Virus record (IMG/VR): IMGVR_UViG_3300047157_000174
Coordinates: 32,095-96,094 of that record
DNA from: a virus
DNA length: 64,000 nucleotides
Reading direction: 5' to 3' (one strand)
The notes beneath the pieces are model-generated. The model did no database searches and had not been told where the DNA came from. It saw only the letters and a list, made by a program, of their open reading frames with translations. Below, piece after piece: positions 1-9,568 of this stretch. The translations under genes were made by a program, and so were the position numbers. The stretch's first letter is position 1. The number at the start of each line of letters is the position of its first letter.

Positions 1-928
1 TATGTGTAAGTGTAATGTTAGAACCCGATACAAACTTAATATCTTGATTACCTGAACCTGCACCACTTTCTGTTAATCTTAACATTATATCGCCCGAATC
101 ATGGCCTATGAGTGTAGAAGTATCTACAAAAGAGGTAGCATATTCATTTTGTGTATTTGTATCAGTGTTAGCAATATAAGCAGGTATTCCGAAAGTTCCG
201 TCATGTTTTAAGAAATGCCCCGCCGTTCCCGCCGAAGGAACTAGACCGTTATTTCCTGTGGAAATAGCAGAAGAATATGCTACATCAGCAGTTCTCGCCA
301 AAGTTCCTGTCGTAGATGGAAGAGTAATAGTAGCAGAACCTTTTGTTAATGTTCCATCAGGATTAATTCTAGTAGTTTCAGCACCACCATTTATTGCAGA
401 AAAGCCTCTAGAAGTTTGTACATTTCCTGTTAGCCATTGTACATCTCTATTAGTAGCATTATTTGCAGAACCCGCAGTGTATTTAATCAAAGCAATTGGT
501 ATATCTCCATCCTTCAATTCTGCTACTGTTTCAGTAGTAGTGTTAGCCTTGCCTGTTACTGCCCCTTCCCTGAAATACAAGTTGTTTAACGTTTCACCGC
601 TTTCTGTACCGTCTGCAATTACAATTAAACCGTACCAATTTTTAGATGCGTTTGCTGTACTTGTTGTTGTGATATTTTTATATGGTACGGACACAACAAG
701 ACCATTTCTAATTGCTGTTAAAGCATCACTACCATTGTTTGTTTTTTCAACTTCATAAGCAGTATAACTACTACTAGTACCCTGAGTAAGAACAGCAGTA
801 CTGATTAATCTATTTTGACCCATAGCAGTATTAAGAGTTTTAATTATACCAGTATGTATTGCATCTGTTCCATCTACTAATTGTGTTGTAGCGCCTAATC
901 TACTGATAAATCCTGTATTGTCAACCAT
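1..928 (-). CDS. tail fibre-like structural protein, C-terminal part beyond window
   Basis: The minus-strand frame is open from the ATG at 928 to the left edge, so the gene is cut. The product begins MVDNTGFISRLGATTQLVDG and continues Gly/Ser/Thr/Asn-rich, with a stretch reading TGTLARTADVAYSS followed by GLVPSAGTAGHFLKHDGTFG. That is the style of repeated beta-structured phage tail fibre and tip proteins. Its ATG overlaps the stop of the gene upstream (TAATG), so the two are translationally coupled. It lies last in the tail gene run, where host-recognition fibres usually sit. The fibre role is inferred from composition and position. Opposite-strand open frames here are shadows. Confidence 0.7.
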   Translation of the reverse strand, partial: MVDNTGFISRLGATTQLVDGTDAIHTGIIKTLNTAMGQNRLISTAVLTQGTSSSYTAYEVEKTNNGSDALTAIRNGLVVSVPYKNITTTSTANASKNWYGLIVIADGTESGETLNNLYFREGAVTGKANTTTETVAELKDGDIPIALIKYTAGSANNATNRDVQWLTGNVQTSRGFSAINGGAETTRINPDGTLTKGSATITLPSTTGTLARTADVAYSSAISTGNNGLVPSAGTAGHFLKHDGTFGIPAYIANTDTNTQNEYATSFVDTSTLIGHDSGDIMLRLTESGAGSGNQDIKFVSGSNITLTH

Positions 929-1290
929 TATTTCAACTCCACTCTAATTGTAAAAGACACCGTATCAGATGCCGCGACTACGCCTGTGCTAGTGAATGTT
1001 ACTCTTGTTAACATTGCGCCCGCATTAGAACCACTTCCTGTACCGTCATGGAATATACCTAATTCACTAACTCCCGAAGTTGGTATTTGAGAACCTAAGA
1101 AATCTACATTCCAAATTAAAGTAGAACCAACTCTAGTCGGAGTTACATTAGTAGCGTGTGTATAAACAACATGGTCTAAATTAAGTTGTGATGGAGAAGT
1201 GCTATCCGAACCATCACCTATCTTAATAACCGTATATTTAGACATAATATAATTCGCCATTATTTCTTCTTTACCTGTATTCACTATCAT
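928..1290 (-). CDS. small tail tip or fibre-associated protein
   Basis: A 120-residue protein of beta-strand character, ending in LTRVTFTST and SFTIRVELK. Motifs such as ELGIFHDGTGS resemble the short beta domains of phage fibre and baseplate accessory proteins. The ATG at 1290 follows a GGATG-type ribosome site. It is packed between the giant tail protein and the fibre-like gene with overlapping stops and starts, so it is probably made with them. No specific family is recognised. Confidence 0.55.
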   Translation of the reverse strand: MIVNTGKEEIMANYIMSKYTVIKIGDGSDSTSPSQLNLDHVVYTHATNVTPTRVGSTLIWNVDFLGSQIPTSGVSELGIFHDGTGSGSNAGAMLTRVTFTSTGVVAASDTVSFTIRVELK

Positions 1291-1292
1291 AC

Positions 1293-4200
1293 TTATACAT
1301 CCTTTTCACTCTTGTAGGTTTTTAATGTTGTTGACCCTGCCCCGAATCCTAACAACGTATCGAAACCTAATGCACTATCAAAACCTAAATTAGCACTAGA
1401 CCTAGTTATTTTATATTCTATTGTGCCGTTTTGTATTGTAAACGAATCAAATACACTCTTTCCTACAACACTTTGTACTGAGTTTTTACCGAATAAAGTA
1501 AATGAACTGCTTGTTTGTTTACTGGAAAGTTCTCCCAATCTTTCAGCAATTGTTTTATTAAAAGTTCCAACGGTAATAGTTGATACTCCATCCAAGATAT
1601 TTTCAATTTCAAAGACTTGATAATCATTAATTGGTATGTCGTGATTCGGGAAATCTAAAGTTAAAATATCTCCCGCCTCTAATAATTCTAATCCTTCTTT
1701 TTGTATTTTTAATTTTATTTTTCTTATATCTGCATTGTGTATTTCTAACAATTGTGTTGCTTTTATTTTCGCATCTGATAATGATTTAATTGAAGAATCT
1801 ACATGACGAATAGTTCTAGTCCTTTTAGTAGTAGGTATTTCTGATTCTGCTTTGACACCATCACCAACTACAATTATTTTATTTGCTTTATCCAATAAAG
1901 ATTTATTACTTTCTACTGAAATTAAATTATGTCCCGATTTATAACTAATAGAAAATCTCCTAAGACTGTGAACATCTTCTACGTTCTTCGCTATTATTTC
2001 ACCATTAGATATTTTATAATCTAATCCTCTTTTACTAGCCAAATGATTAATTGCAGTGAATGAATCTACGTCTTCAAATTGTGCATCTGAAATAAATATT
2101 TTATTATTACGTTTAATTAATTCGTCATACGAAGAAGGACTAAAAACAATATTATCAAATGTTATAGTAGTATTGCTAACGACAGTAACCTTACCTACTA
2201 AATAACCTTCTTGAGTGTAAATAACATCATTTACATCAACTCCAATCGGTTTATTTACACAAGTTATTACATTACCATTAACTGAATCTACTAAATTAGT
2301 CGTATATTCTTTAAGACTTTGTTCATAATTCATATCTAAACCGGATTCTTTTGCTATCTCTTCAATAGCATTATTTATTTTAGAACTAATATTTACTATT
2401 GTACCCATAAAACATTTTTTAGGTTTTATGTTTATTTTTTTAGGAACGGTTATAGTATTTATCTTACCAAAAGAAACACAACCATTTCCTGTTATAGTGC
2501 CATCGTATTCAAATTTAAGTGAAGTGTTAGTTTTAGTAACAGACAAAGATTTCTTTTGTTCATTTATACCATCACTAATAAAACAATCAATCTCTTCTCC
2601 ATCGGTAAACATACCCATGTTAGTAAATAGCCTTCTTTCTAAATATGTATTAGTCGTATCTATTTCTAATAGCATTTGCATAGAATACACACCTTCCGAA
2701 TCAGTAGATTTAGTCCCCTCAGTACCTCCTGTTTTAAAGTCGGCAAATACCTTATCATGTTGTAAGCCTGAGTCATCCATTACATTAATTTCAAAGAAAT
2801 CAGGTGTTTCATCAAATGTGGTTTCTGATATTCTCATTAATCTATATGTACCCACAACACTCAAATCTTTATCAAAAGTAATTGTATGTTGCCATTTGTT
2901 ACTAACTACTTTTTTCGTATGGCTAATTATTTTACCAATATATGATGGAGTACCTCTTGCAGTTATATTTGGCCCAACTATATATTGTCCTGTTAAATCT
3001 ACCATATAGTGTAACCAATGATGTGTAGAACTACTATCCATAGTTCTAGTAATCACATTAGGAGAACTACTATAATCACCCGACACAATATTAAATCGTG
3101 GTTTAATTAACATCTGAGCAGCAAATATTTTTCCATGCTCATCATCATTAGAAACCTCATTATGTATAGTATCGGCATCATTATCTCCACTTATTTTATT
3201 TATATTTAGAAATTTATTCGCATTAATTAAAGGGTAGTTTTCTGTTTTCATTCCTATAAATGAGGCGGGTAAATGTCTTTGCCCACCTAAATTATATCCT
3301 TTTCTGACTAAAAGGTTTTTAGAATGTTGATTCTGAGAATTTGTGGATAAATCAATATTTGTGTTATTATAATCATTATCTATGGTAAGTAAAGAACTAG
3401 AATCAAAATCATATAAATTACTTGCATCTTTACTAGTTATATTTTTAATATTTCTAAATACAGCAACACAATTATCATAGATAGTTTTAGACGGAAAATC
3501 AGCATAATAATGTGGAGTTACAATTCCATTACTATTACCCAATAAAGGTGAGGATAAACCCGACAAAACTGCTGAACGATGATACAGGCTTCCGTTAGCA
3601 CCGCCCTCTACCGAGCCAGTAGGCGCACCCATTATGCCGTAATGTACTCCCGATTTAACAAATGCCTTAGTATTAGAAGTACCATCATTAGTAAATGTTT
3701 TAGATATAATTGGTAAAAATACATTATGAACATCATAACCAAAATTACTACCATTTTTTAGAGCATTGTAAGCAAAATACTGTTCTCCTCTATGTGTTAA
3801 TGCTAAATTAGGTAAAGCAAAATATGCAAGAGTAAAATTAACACCCTCACTACTGTATGTAGCAGCATCACCAACACTATACAAGTAATCATCCGAAGAC
3901 AATAATAATGGCGATTGAGGTCTATTTGTATTGTTCCAAATAACCCCACTTTCTTTATCTGAAAACCTACTTAACTGTGTAATAGGAACTTTAGATATTT
4001 CATCCCTATTTTTTAACGAATCTGAATCTATTGGATTAAAATGCCAGTCAAATGTTGATTCAACCAATCTAATAATACCCCATCTTCTCAAATCTTTAGT
4101 ATTTGTTATTGCTGATTCAGTTATAGAAGAGGTATCATAATCTTTGTCTTGAATAGATACTGAACTAGTTTTACCTTGATAATTACTATGTGATATTTGG

Positions 4201-7200
4201 TCTGTATTAGTTCCGATACCTTCCCACAACATTCCATAATTAACAACTTGATTTGATTTTCCATTATATGAAATATGATTGTAACGTAAATACGAATCAG
4301 GAAATAAATCACCCGCTACAAAAAATTCATACGTTCTAGTCCTGTAATCTTTCTGAACAAATAACTCAACTTTATCATCGAAAGTATTATTCAATACACT
4401 AGCATTAAATCTTGTATCTGTTGAAAGAGCATTCATTTCCCAATAGTTACTAGTTGCACTATTAGATTGACCGTCTGTAACCATAACATTTGAAGTTCTT
4501 ATTGTGTTGGTTGTGCCTGTTTCTGTAAAGTTTTGAATCAAATTATTATTAGTTACAATTGATGTGTCCTTATCCATTCCTTCAAATGTAATATTATGTG
4601 CTAAAGTATATCCACTTATTTTACTAGGTTTTTTACCATCCAAATATATACTATCAGAATCATTAAAATTAATTGTTCCAGAATTAAAGGATTGTAAATC
4701 AATATATCTAAAAATATCATTTGATGTGTAAAAATTATTAAACGTATTATCTAGTTTATGTATATAGCCACCTCTAGGTAAATTAGTATTTAATAAATAT
4801 ATACTAGCAGATTTAGTGTGATTAGAATTAATTCTAGTATCGGAAGAATTTTCATCTATTAACCCTAAAGAAACTGGAAAAATAGGACTAACGTTTATAC
4901 TAGTTTTATTTGTTTCCGATTCAATTATATCTACAACAGACATATAATTAGAACTTTGAATCATTTTTATTGCTTTATTAACATATATTTCATTTTCTTC
5001 TGCTAGTTGAAATAAAAATTTAGAATCAAATTCACTAATTGAATTGATACTATGTAAATCATAACCCATTTTATCTTCTGTTTGGAGTAAAGTATTCTTA
5101 CTAATGTCTTCTAATTCTAAAGATTGATTAAAAGAAAATCCTTGTTCTATTCCTATTCCTTTTTCAGAAGCCCCTTCTAAAGTAGTTGGTCTCAATGACA
5201 TTAATTTATTAGATGACATGGCTTTGTTGAGAGATAAATAATTACCTGTTGTAAATGGATTATAATAGTAATATGTTGTTCCATTACTTATAGAAATATA
5301 TGAATTATCTAATAATGTTATTGTGCTAGTTCCTGATGAATGGGTTATATTATCAACTTCTCCTATCAAAACTTTGTTTGTGTTAAACAATAAAGTATAT
5401 TTTGTAAATAAACTAGTCTTATCACCGCTTACGGTAACAGTCGTGTTTGTAGTATTGCTATTAATACTAGTAGCAATTTCATCTATCGTTCCGGTAACTT
5501 GAGTTAATGTTAAATTAGGATTTAATGAAGATTTGATAATATCTGAAGAAAAATTAAGATTTTTATTAACAGTAGTAGTCAACAATTTAGCAACATCATC
5601 CCTTCCCGAAACTGTATAAGTCATCATCCCATTTTCATTTTTAGATTCTATATCTTCCACATTACCGTTGAATATTTCTTCATTTAATGTAAAACTACCA
5701 TTGTAATAATACATTCTAGAAATGGGTGTCTTCTGATAATACTGTTTCGTTGATTCTAAAACTGTCAAATATTTATGTGTCTTATCTCCATAATTCACTC
5801 TTAAATCATGTCCTCGTCTATTAGTTATTGACAATCTAGAATTGTATAGTTTTGTATTCTCCACTTCTATTGTTCTATCCTCTAGGGTTAATCTATCGCT
5901 TTGGTCGTGTCTTACTGTTGTATCTGCTGCGAACTCAACATTTAGTTTATTGTTAGAATAAGGAACTATGTAACAATCAGCACTAGTAAAAGTATGAACA
6001 GTAGCACCACCAACAAAAACATTACTGTTTACAGTTTTTCTAGCATCTATTGTAAAAGTTTGAGTTGTTAATGTATAATTTCTAGCAGCAACCGACTCTA
6101 CAACATAATGATAACCGTCTATTTCTAAGATAGTATTATCTGATAGTATTGAAGAATAATCATATTCTCCGGTTAAACCATTTATAGTAATAGTATTAGA
6201 ACTAGAACTTACTTTGTGTTCAATTTTTTTAAGTTTCATACTATCCGAGAATAAACCATTTCTAACTACCATTTTAGAATCTTCTGTAACTTTCAAATGT
6301 TGAGTACCGCTATTATCTAAAGTAGTAACAGTAGCAATTTTACTCATTTTATTTTTAGGATTATTTACTATTGTATCTAATGTTGTAGGTATTTTATCAT
6401 TCTTTAAGGAAGCAGTTTCAAATGTTATATATTTCATAGCACCGTTTAAATTTTCACTTTCAGTCCAAACATTACCCGAAAAAGAATGTGCATCGGTAGA
6501 ACTTCTTTTCATTAAAGGGAACGCTTTATTCCAATACAATGGGTCGAAACTACTATCATCTTCATCATCTATTAATGTATTATCAACTAATACGGCATCC
6601 ATCAATCCTCGACCCTTATTTTGTATGGTATTGTCATATTTTTTTTCTGTTTTGAAAACTACATTTTGTATTGTATGTCCTATTTTTAAGTCGGCATCTG
6701 TTGAGGCCGATATTGCTATTCTAGCAAAGTCTAACCTAGCATTATACACCCTACTTTCAATTGCTCCACCGTCATCTCCTAAAGATTCTATGTTACCAAT
6801 ATATGTTCCGCTTGAATTAAACAATGACATTCCTTCTGTCAACTTATCCCAATTTGCTTTTTTAGCCGTAGAAAATTGAATTTGTCTCCCACCTCCACCA
6901 ATTGCATAAACATCATGTTCATTAATTACACTAGTAGAAATTGTAGATAAAGTAGTTTCCCAAATTCTATTAGATGTTACAGTGTATTTTTCATTGTAAT
7001 CTAATTGGTCTTTTTCTTCTAATCTATCATTATAAAAATAAAATGTAGGAGTATTTACATTACATATTTTATCATATTTATTTGTTGTAGCAGAAGTATC
7101 TCCTCTAAGACCGTATGATACTGCTACTAAATCTGTATCTGTTTTTGCTGCACCCTTGTATATTTCAAACTTAGTTCCTTTCGGTATTTCACCATTATAT

Positions 7201-7748
7201 TTAGGACTGAACTCTACACCATCACCAAACTCATCAAAGGAAACTATTCTAGTTATTTTAGCAAAATGTGCGTTAACAGAATCAACCCCCATTCCATTTT
7301 TAGTATCTACAATATCATGGTTTAAAATTATAAAATAATCATAATCTTCTATATCAAAACCTACTCTATTAGGAGGGAAATTTAAACTAGAATGATAAGT
7401 TGCCCGAAGGTTAGTAGCAACATTACTAACAGTTTCATCATCAAAATTAGAATCATATATTTTCACTTTGAAAGAAGGGGTAGTTTCTTTGTTTGTAGTT
7501 CCAACTATTTTTGTTTGAACTGTTCCATCTTTTCTAGGTGATTTTCTTATTTCAGTAAATATAGTTGAGGCAACTGGATTCGTGGAATCGGATTCTTCTT
7601 GTAATCCGGCAGTATATAATGTAGGATTTACTGAAACATTTTTGAATGCTTTAGCCTTTGCATTAGTTCCATTTCTATCAGTATAAGTAGCAGTAACATC
7701 AGATTCACTTACACCCGTATTCAAAGGAAATAACATTCGACCTGACAT
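1293..7748 (-). CDS. giant tail hub/tip protein (2151 aa)
   Basis: The longest gene in the window has no internal interruption. Most of the protein is Ser/Thr/Asn-rich and beta-like. The last 350 residues look like a tail hub (gp27/gpD-type) module: around NGEIIAKNVEDVHSLRRF a compact alpha/beta stretch leads to NKIIVVGDGVKAESE and then LEAGDILTLDFPN. This resembles the IVxVxG and 'GD' strands of siphophage tail-associated hub proteins. It lies between a lectin-like gene and small tip proteins, so it probably builds the tail tip and may contact the host. The large N-terminal part is unrecognised. Hub assignment is an inference from short motifs and position. Confidence 0.6.
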   Translation of the reverse strand: MSGRMLFPLNTGVSESDVTATYTDRNGTNAKAKAFKNVSVNPTLYTAGLQEESDSTNPVASTIFTEIRKSPRKDGTVQTKIVGTTNKETTPSFKVKIYDSNFDDETVSNVATNLRATYHSSLNFPPNRVGFDIEDYDYFIILNHDIVDTKNGMGVDSVNAHFAKITRIVSFDEFGDGVEFSPKYNGEIPKGTKFEIYKGAAKTDTDLVAVSYGLRGDTSATTNKYDKICNVNTPTFYFYNDRLEEKDQLDYNEKYTVTSNRIWETTLSTISTSVINEHDVYAIGGGGRQIQFSTAKKANWDKLTEGMSLFNSSGTYIGNIESLGDDGGAIESRVYNARLDFARIAISASTDADLKIGHTIQNVVFKTEKKYDNTIQNKGRGLMDAVLVDNTLIDDEDDSSFDPLYWNKAFPLMKRSSTDAHSFSGNVWTESENLNGAMKYITFETASLKNDKIPTTLDTIVNNPKNKMSKIATVTTLDNSGTQHLKVTEDSKMVVRNGLFSDSMKLKKIEHKVSSSSNTITINGLTGEYDYSSILSDNTILEIDGYHYVVESVAARNYTLTTQTFTIDARKTVNSNVFVGGATVHTFTSADCYIVPYSNNKLNVEFAADTTVRHDQSDRLTLEDRTIEVENTKLYNSRLSITNRRGHDLRVNYGDKTHKYLTVLESTKQYYQKTPISRMYYYNGSFTLNEEIFNGNVEDIESKNENGMMTYTVSGRDDVAKLLTTTVNKNLNFSSDIIKSSLNPNLTLTQVTGTIDEIATSINSNTTNTTVTVSGDKTSLFTKYTLLFNTNKVLIGEVDNITHSSGTSTITLLDNSYISISNGTTYYYYNPFTTGNYLSLNKAMSSNKLMSLRPTTLEGASEKGIGIEQGFSFNQSLELEDISKNTLLQTEDKMGYDLHSINSISEFDSKFLFQLAEENEIYVNKAIKMIQSSNYMSVVDIIESETNKTSINVSPIFPVSLGLIDENSSDTRINSNHTKSASIYLLNTNLPRGGYIHKLDNTFNNFYTSNDIFRYIDLQSFNSGTINFNDSDSIYLDGKKPSKISGYTLAHNITFEGMDKDTSIVTNNNLIQNFTETGTTNTIRTSNVMVTDGQSNSATSNYWEMNALSTDTRFNASVLNNTFDDKVELFVQKDYRTRTYEFFVAGDLFPDSYLRYNHISYNGKSNQVVNYGMLWEGIGTNTDQISHSNYQGKTSSVSIQDKDYDTSSITESAITNTKDLRRWGIIRLVESTFDWHFNPIDSDSLKNRDEISKVPITQLSRFSDKESGVIWNNTNRPQSPLLLSSDDYLYSVGDAATYSSEGVNFTLAYFALPNLALTHRGEQYFAYNALKNGSNFGYDVHNVFLPIISKTFTNDGTSNTKAFVKSGVHYGIMGAPTGSVEGGANGSLYHRSAVLSGLSSPLLGNSNGIVTPHYYADFPSKTIYDNCVAVFRNIKNITSKDASNLYDFDSSSLLTIDNDYNNTNIDLSTNSQNQHSKNLLVRKGYNLGGQRHLPASFIGMKTENYPLINANKFLNINKISGDNDADTIHNEVSNDDEHGKIFAAQMLIKPRFNIVSGDYSSSPNVITRTMDSSSTHHWLHYMVDLTGQYIVGPNITARGTPSYIGKIISHTKKVVSNKWQHTITFDKDLSVVGTYRLMRISETTFDETPDFFEINVMDDSGLQHDKVFADFKTGGTEGTKSTDSEGVYSMQMLLEIDTTNTYLERRLFTNMGMFTDGEEIDCFISDGINEQKKSLSVTKTNTSLKFEYDGTITGNGCVSFGKINTITVPKKINIKPKKCFMGTIVNISSKINNAIEEIAKESGLDMNYEQSLKEYTTNLVDSVNGNVITCVNKPIGVDVNDVIYTQEGYLVGKVTVVSNTTITFDNIVFSPSSYDELIKRNNKIFISDAQFEDVDSFTAINHLASKRGLDYKISNGEIIAKNVEDVHSLRRFSISYKSGHNLISVESNKSLLDKANKIIVVGDGVKAESEIPTTKRTRTIRHVDSSIKSLSDAKIKATQLLEIHNADIRKIKLKIQKEGLELLEAGDILTLDFPNHDIPINDYQVFEIENILDGVSTITVGTFNKTIAERLGELSSKQTSSSFTLFGKNSVQSVVGKSVFDSFTIQNGTIEYKITRSSANLGFDSALGFDTLLGFGAGSTTLKTYKSEKDV

Positions 7749-8858
7749 TTACTCACCAAATGTATAATAAAATAAAATGTTACTGTAACTAGGCGTTAAA
7801 GTATTGATTGTCAAACTTGGTTCTTTTCCTTTGTGCATTGAGATTTCAAAAAGTTCTCCCATAAATTGTTCACTAGTAAGAGTCCCTTTACCTATCCTAG
7901 ATTCACCATTATTAGTAGTTGAATCAAACTCAAAAGTAGGAACTGAAAGAGTTTGAGTTTTAATAGATTGATTGTTAACATACAATTCTATTTGTCCGTT
8001 TTTCCTATACGAACAAGAAACCTTGTAAACTTCTTCTAAATACAATGCTTCTCTAGGTTGTGAAACATACACATCTCCTGTAATTGTGGAAGATTGAGAT
8101 AGAGATAATGTAGCAGTAGTAGCATTTTTACTAATAACTTTGCCTAAACTAACTCCACCACTACTAAATATTTCACTACCACCATTACTATGTGTTCCTA
8201 ATTTTCTCATTATTGCTGTTTTTTCAGCAGATGTACCGCTAGTAAAACTAAGTTGTGTTCCTGTAATACTAGCAACAGAAGTTAATTTAGTTAAACTAGT
8301 GTTATGTTTTTCATAATAACCATTAGAATCATAATAACCGTGTAAAGTATTAACAGCAGTAATAATAGGATTATCGCTAGAAATAGTAGTAGTTAAACCC
8401 GAAGTGTTTGTAAAATCAACACATAATTTATATTCAGCAGGTTGGTTATAATTAGTAGTTGTAGTATTCTGCAAATAAAACTTAAACTTATTATTGTAAA
8501 ACAGCATCATTTTATGAGATAGCCTATTAGTAACGTGGTTTGTATAATCTCCTGTTCCAAAGTATCTAGAACTTTGATATAAGTTAAAATTGGAGGGCGA
8601 ATTATCTGTCGGTGTGGGTGGAGTTCTAGTGGAAGTTATTGTATCTTCTCTAATACTTATATCATCTTCTTGAAATCTCCCGTTTCCATTAACGTCATAT
8701 GGCGTTATTATTGCTTCAATGGTAAAACTATCAGTATGATTCCAAAAGTTGCCTTTAGAAGCGGCTGTGCCTACTGTATCGGCATCTAATTTTAAATAGC
8801 CATCACACATAACAGGAAATACTAATGCTTTAGAATCTCCAATATATACGTTAGCCAT
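7749..8858 (-). CDS. LamG/concanavalin-like tail protein
   Basis: A 369-residue protein whose ends fit a LamG/ConA-type jelly-roll lectin domain: an early FTIEAIITPYDVNGNGRF strand, late strands YKVSCSYRKNGQIELYVNN and then ESRIGKGTLTSEQFMGELFE. This fold is common in viral proteins that bind surface glycans. A roughly 150-residue insert rich in Ser/Thr lies between. It directly abuts the giant tail hub gene. A receptor-binding or tip-decorating role is inferred. The start is the ATG at 8858. Confidence 0.6.
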   Translation of the reverse strand: MANVYIGDSKALVFPVMCDGYLKLDADTVGTAASKGNFWNHTDSFTIEAIITPYDVNGNGRFQEDDISIREDTITSTRTPPTPTDNSPSNFNLYQSSRYFGTGDYTNHVTNRLSHKMMLFYNNKFKFYLQNTTTTNYNQPAEYKLCVDFTNTSGLTTTISSDNPIITAVNTLHGYYDSNGYYEKHNTSLTKLTSVASITGTQLSFTSGTSAEKTAIMRKLGTHSNGGSEIFSSGGVSLGKVISKNATTATLSLSQSSTITGDVYVSQPREALYLEEVYKVSCSYRKNGQIELYVNNQSIKTQTLSVPTFEFDSTTNNGESRIGKGTLTSEQFMGELFEISMHKGKEPSLTINTLTPSYSNILFYYTFGE

Positions 8859-8869
8859 TTTTCTTCACC

Positions 8870-9568
8870 TCAATCAAAGAAATTATCGCCTATCACTTTT
8901 GCTTCTTCAAAATTTAAACTAAACCCAACTTTAGGAAATTCGGAAGCAACTATGTTTGTTGTAAATGAACGCATAAATCCTGTAATTCCTGTATGATTAT
9001 TACTTTTACTAGCATCGTCAAAAATTTTGGATTGACTATCCATTGTATTTCCTGTACCAAAAGCAAATGAATTATCATAAGCCCTGTTTTTAAAAGTAAA
9101 CGGTATAATCGGCAAGTCTTCTATTGGAGTATTTTCTGTTACATTAGTTCTATAATCAAATTCATTATTAACTCTACTAGGATAAAAGAATAATATTTTA
9201 CTAATATTTTGGTCGTCTTGTAACGCACTAGAATCCGCATATGAATGTATTAATTGTGCTATTTCAAATGAAGTCATAACCACGTTTTTTACACTTCCTG
9301 TCCCTGTTGTTTTCTTGATAGTTTGTTCAGTTAAAACTCCTTGAATATCTATTGTCTTAGATGCAAGCCCCATGTCAAAAGCAATATTCAAAGATTCGCC
9401 CCTAACCGCACCCGAAAGAGGAATTGGAATATTAGGTACAGTTTTATTAGTAGCAATATTAATAGTTTCAACGTGTAAGGCTATTCTATTAGTGATAGCA
9501 TCACTACCAACTTCATTTCTTCTAGACAATTCTAACATTACCATATTGTTCGCATCTTTAGCACTCAA
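8870..9568 (-). CDS. distal tail / tail tip protein, function unassigned
   Basis: A 232-residue mixed alpha/beta protein directly after the tape measure gene, overlapping it by 4 bases (9565-9568). In siphoviruses this slot is normally taken by the distal tail protein. The sequence (NIAFDMGLASKTIDIQGVLT, later TGFMRSFTTNIVASEFPKVG) shows alternating strands compatible with that role, but no diagnostic motif was seen. The assignment rests on gene order. Confidence 0.45.
   Translation of the reverse strand: MSAKDANNMVMLELSRRNEVGSDAITNRIALHVETINIATNKTVPNIPIPLSGAVRGESLNIAFDMGLASKTIDIQGVLTEQTIKKTTGTGSVKNVVMTSFEIAQLIHSYADSSALQDDQNISKILFFYPSRVNNEFDYRTNVTENTPIEDLPIIPFTFKNRAYDNSFAFGTGNTMDSQSKIFDDASKSNNHTGITGFMRSFTTNIVASEFPKVGFSLNFEEAKVIGDNFFD

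Noticed and set aside
258-758. A 166-codon plus-strand frame at the left edge
   Set aside because: It lies opposite the fibre-like frame, which is open over the whole 928 bases and reads like a real phage protein.
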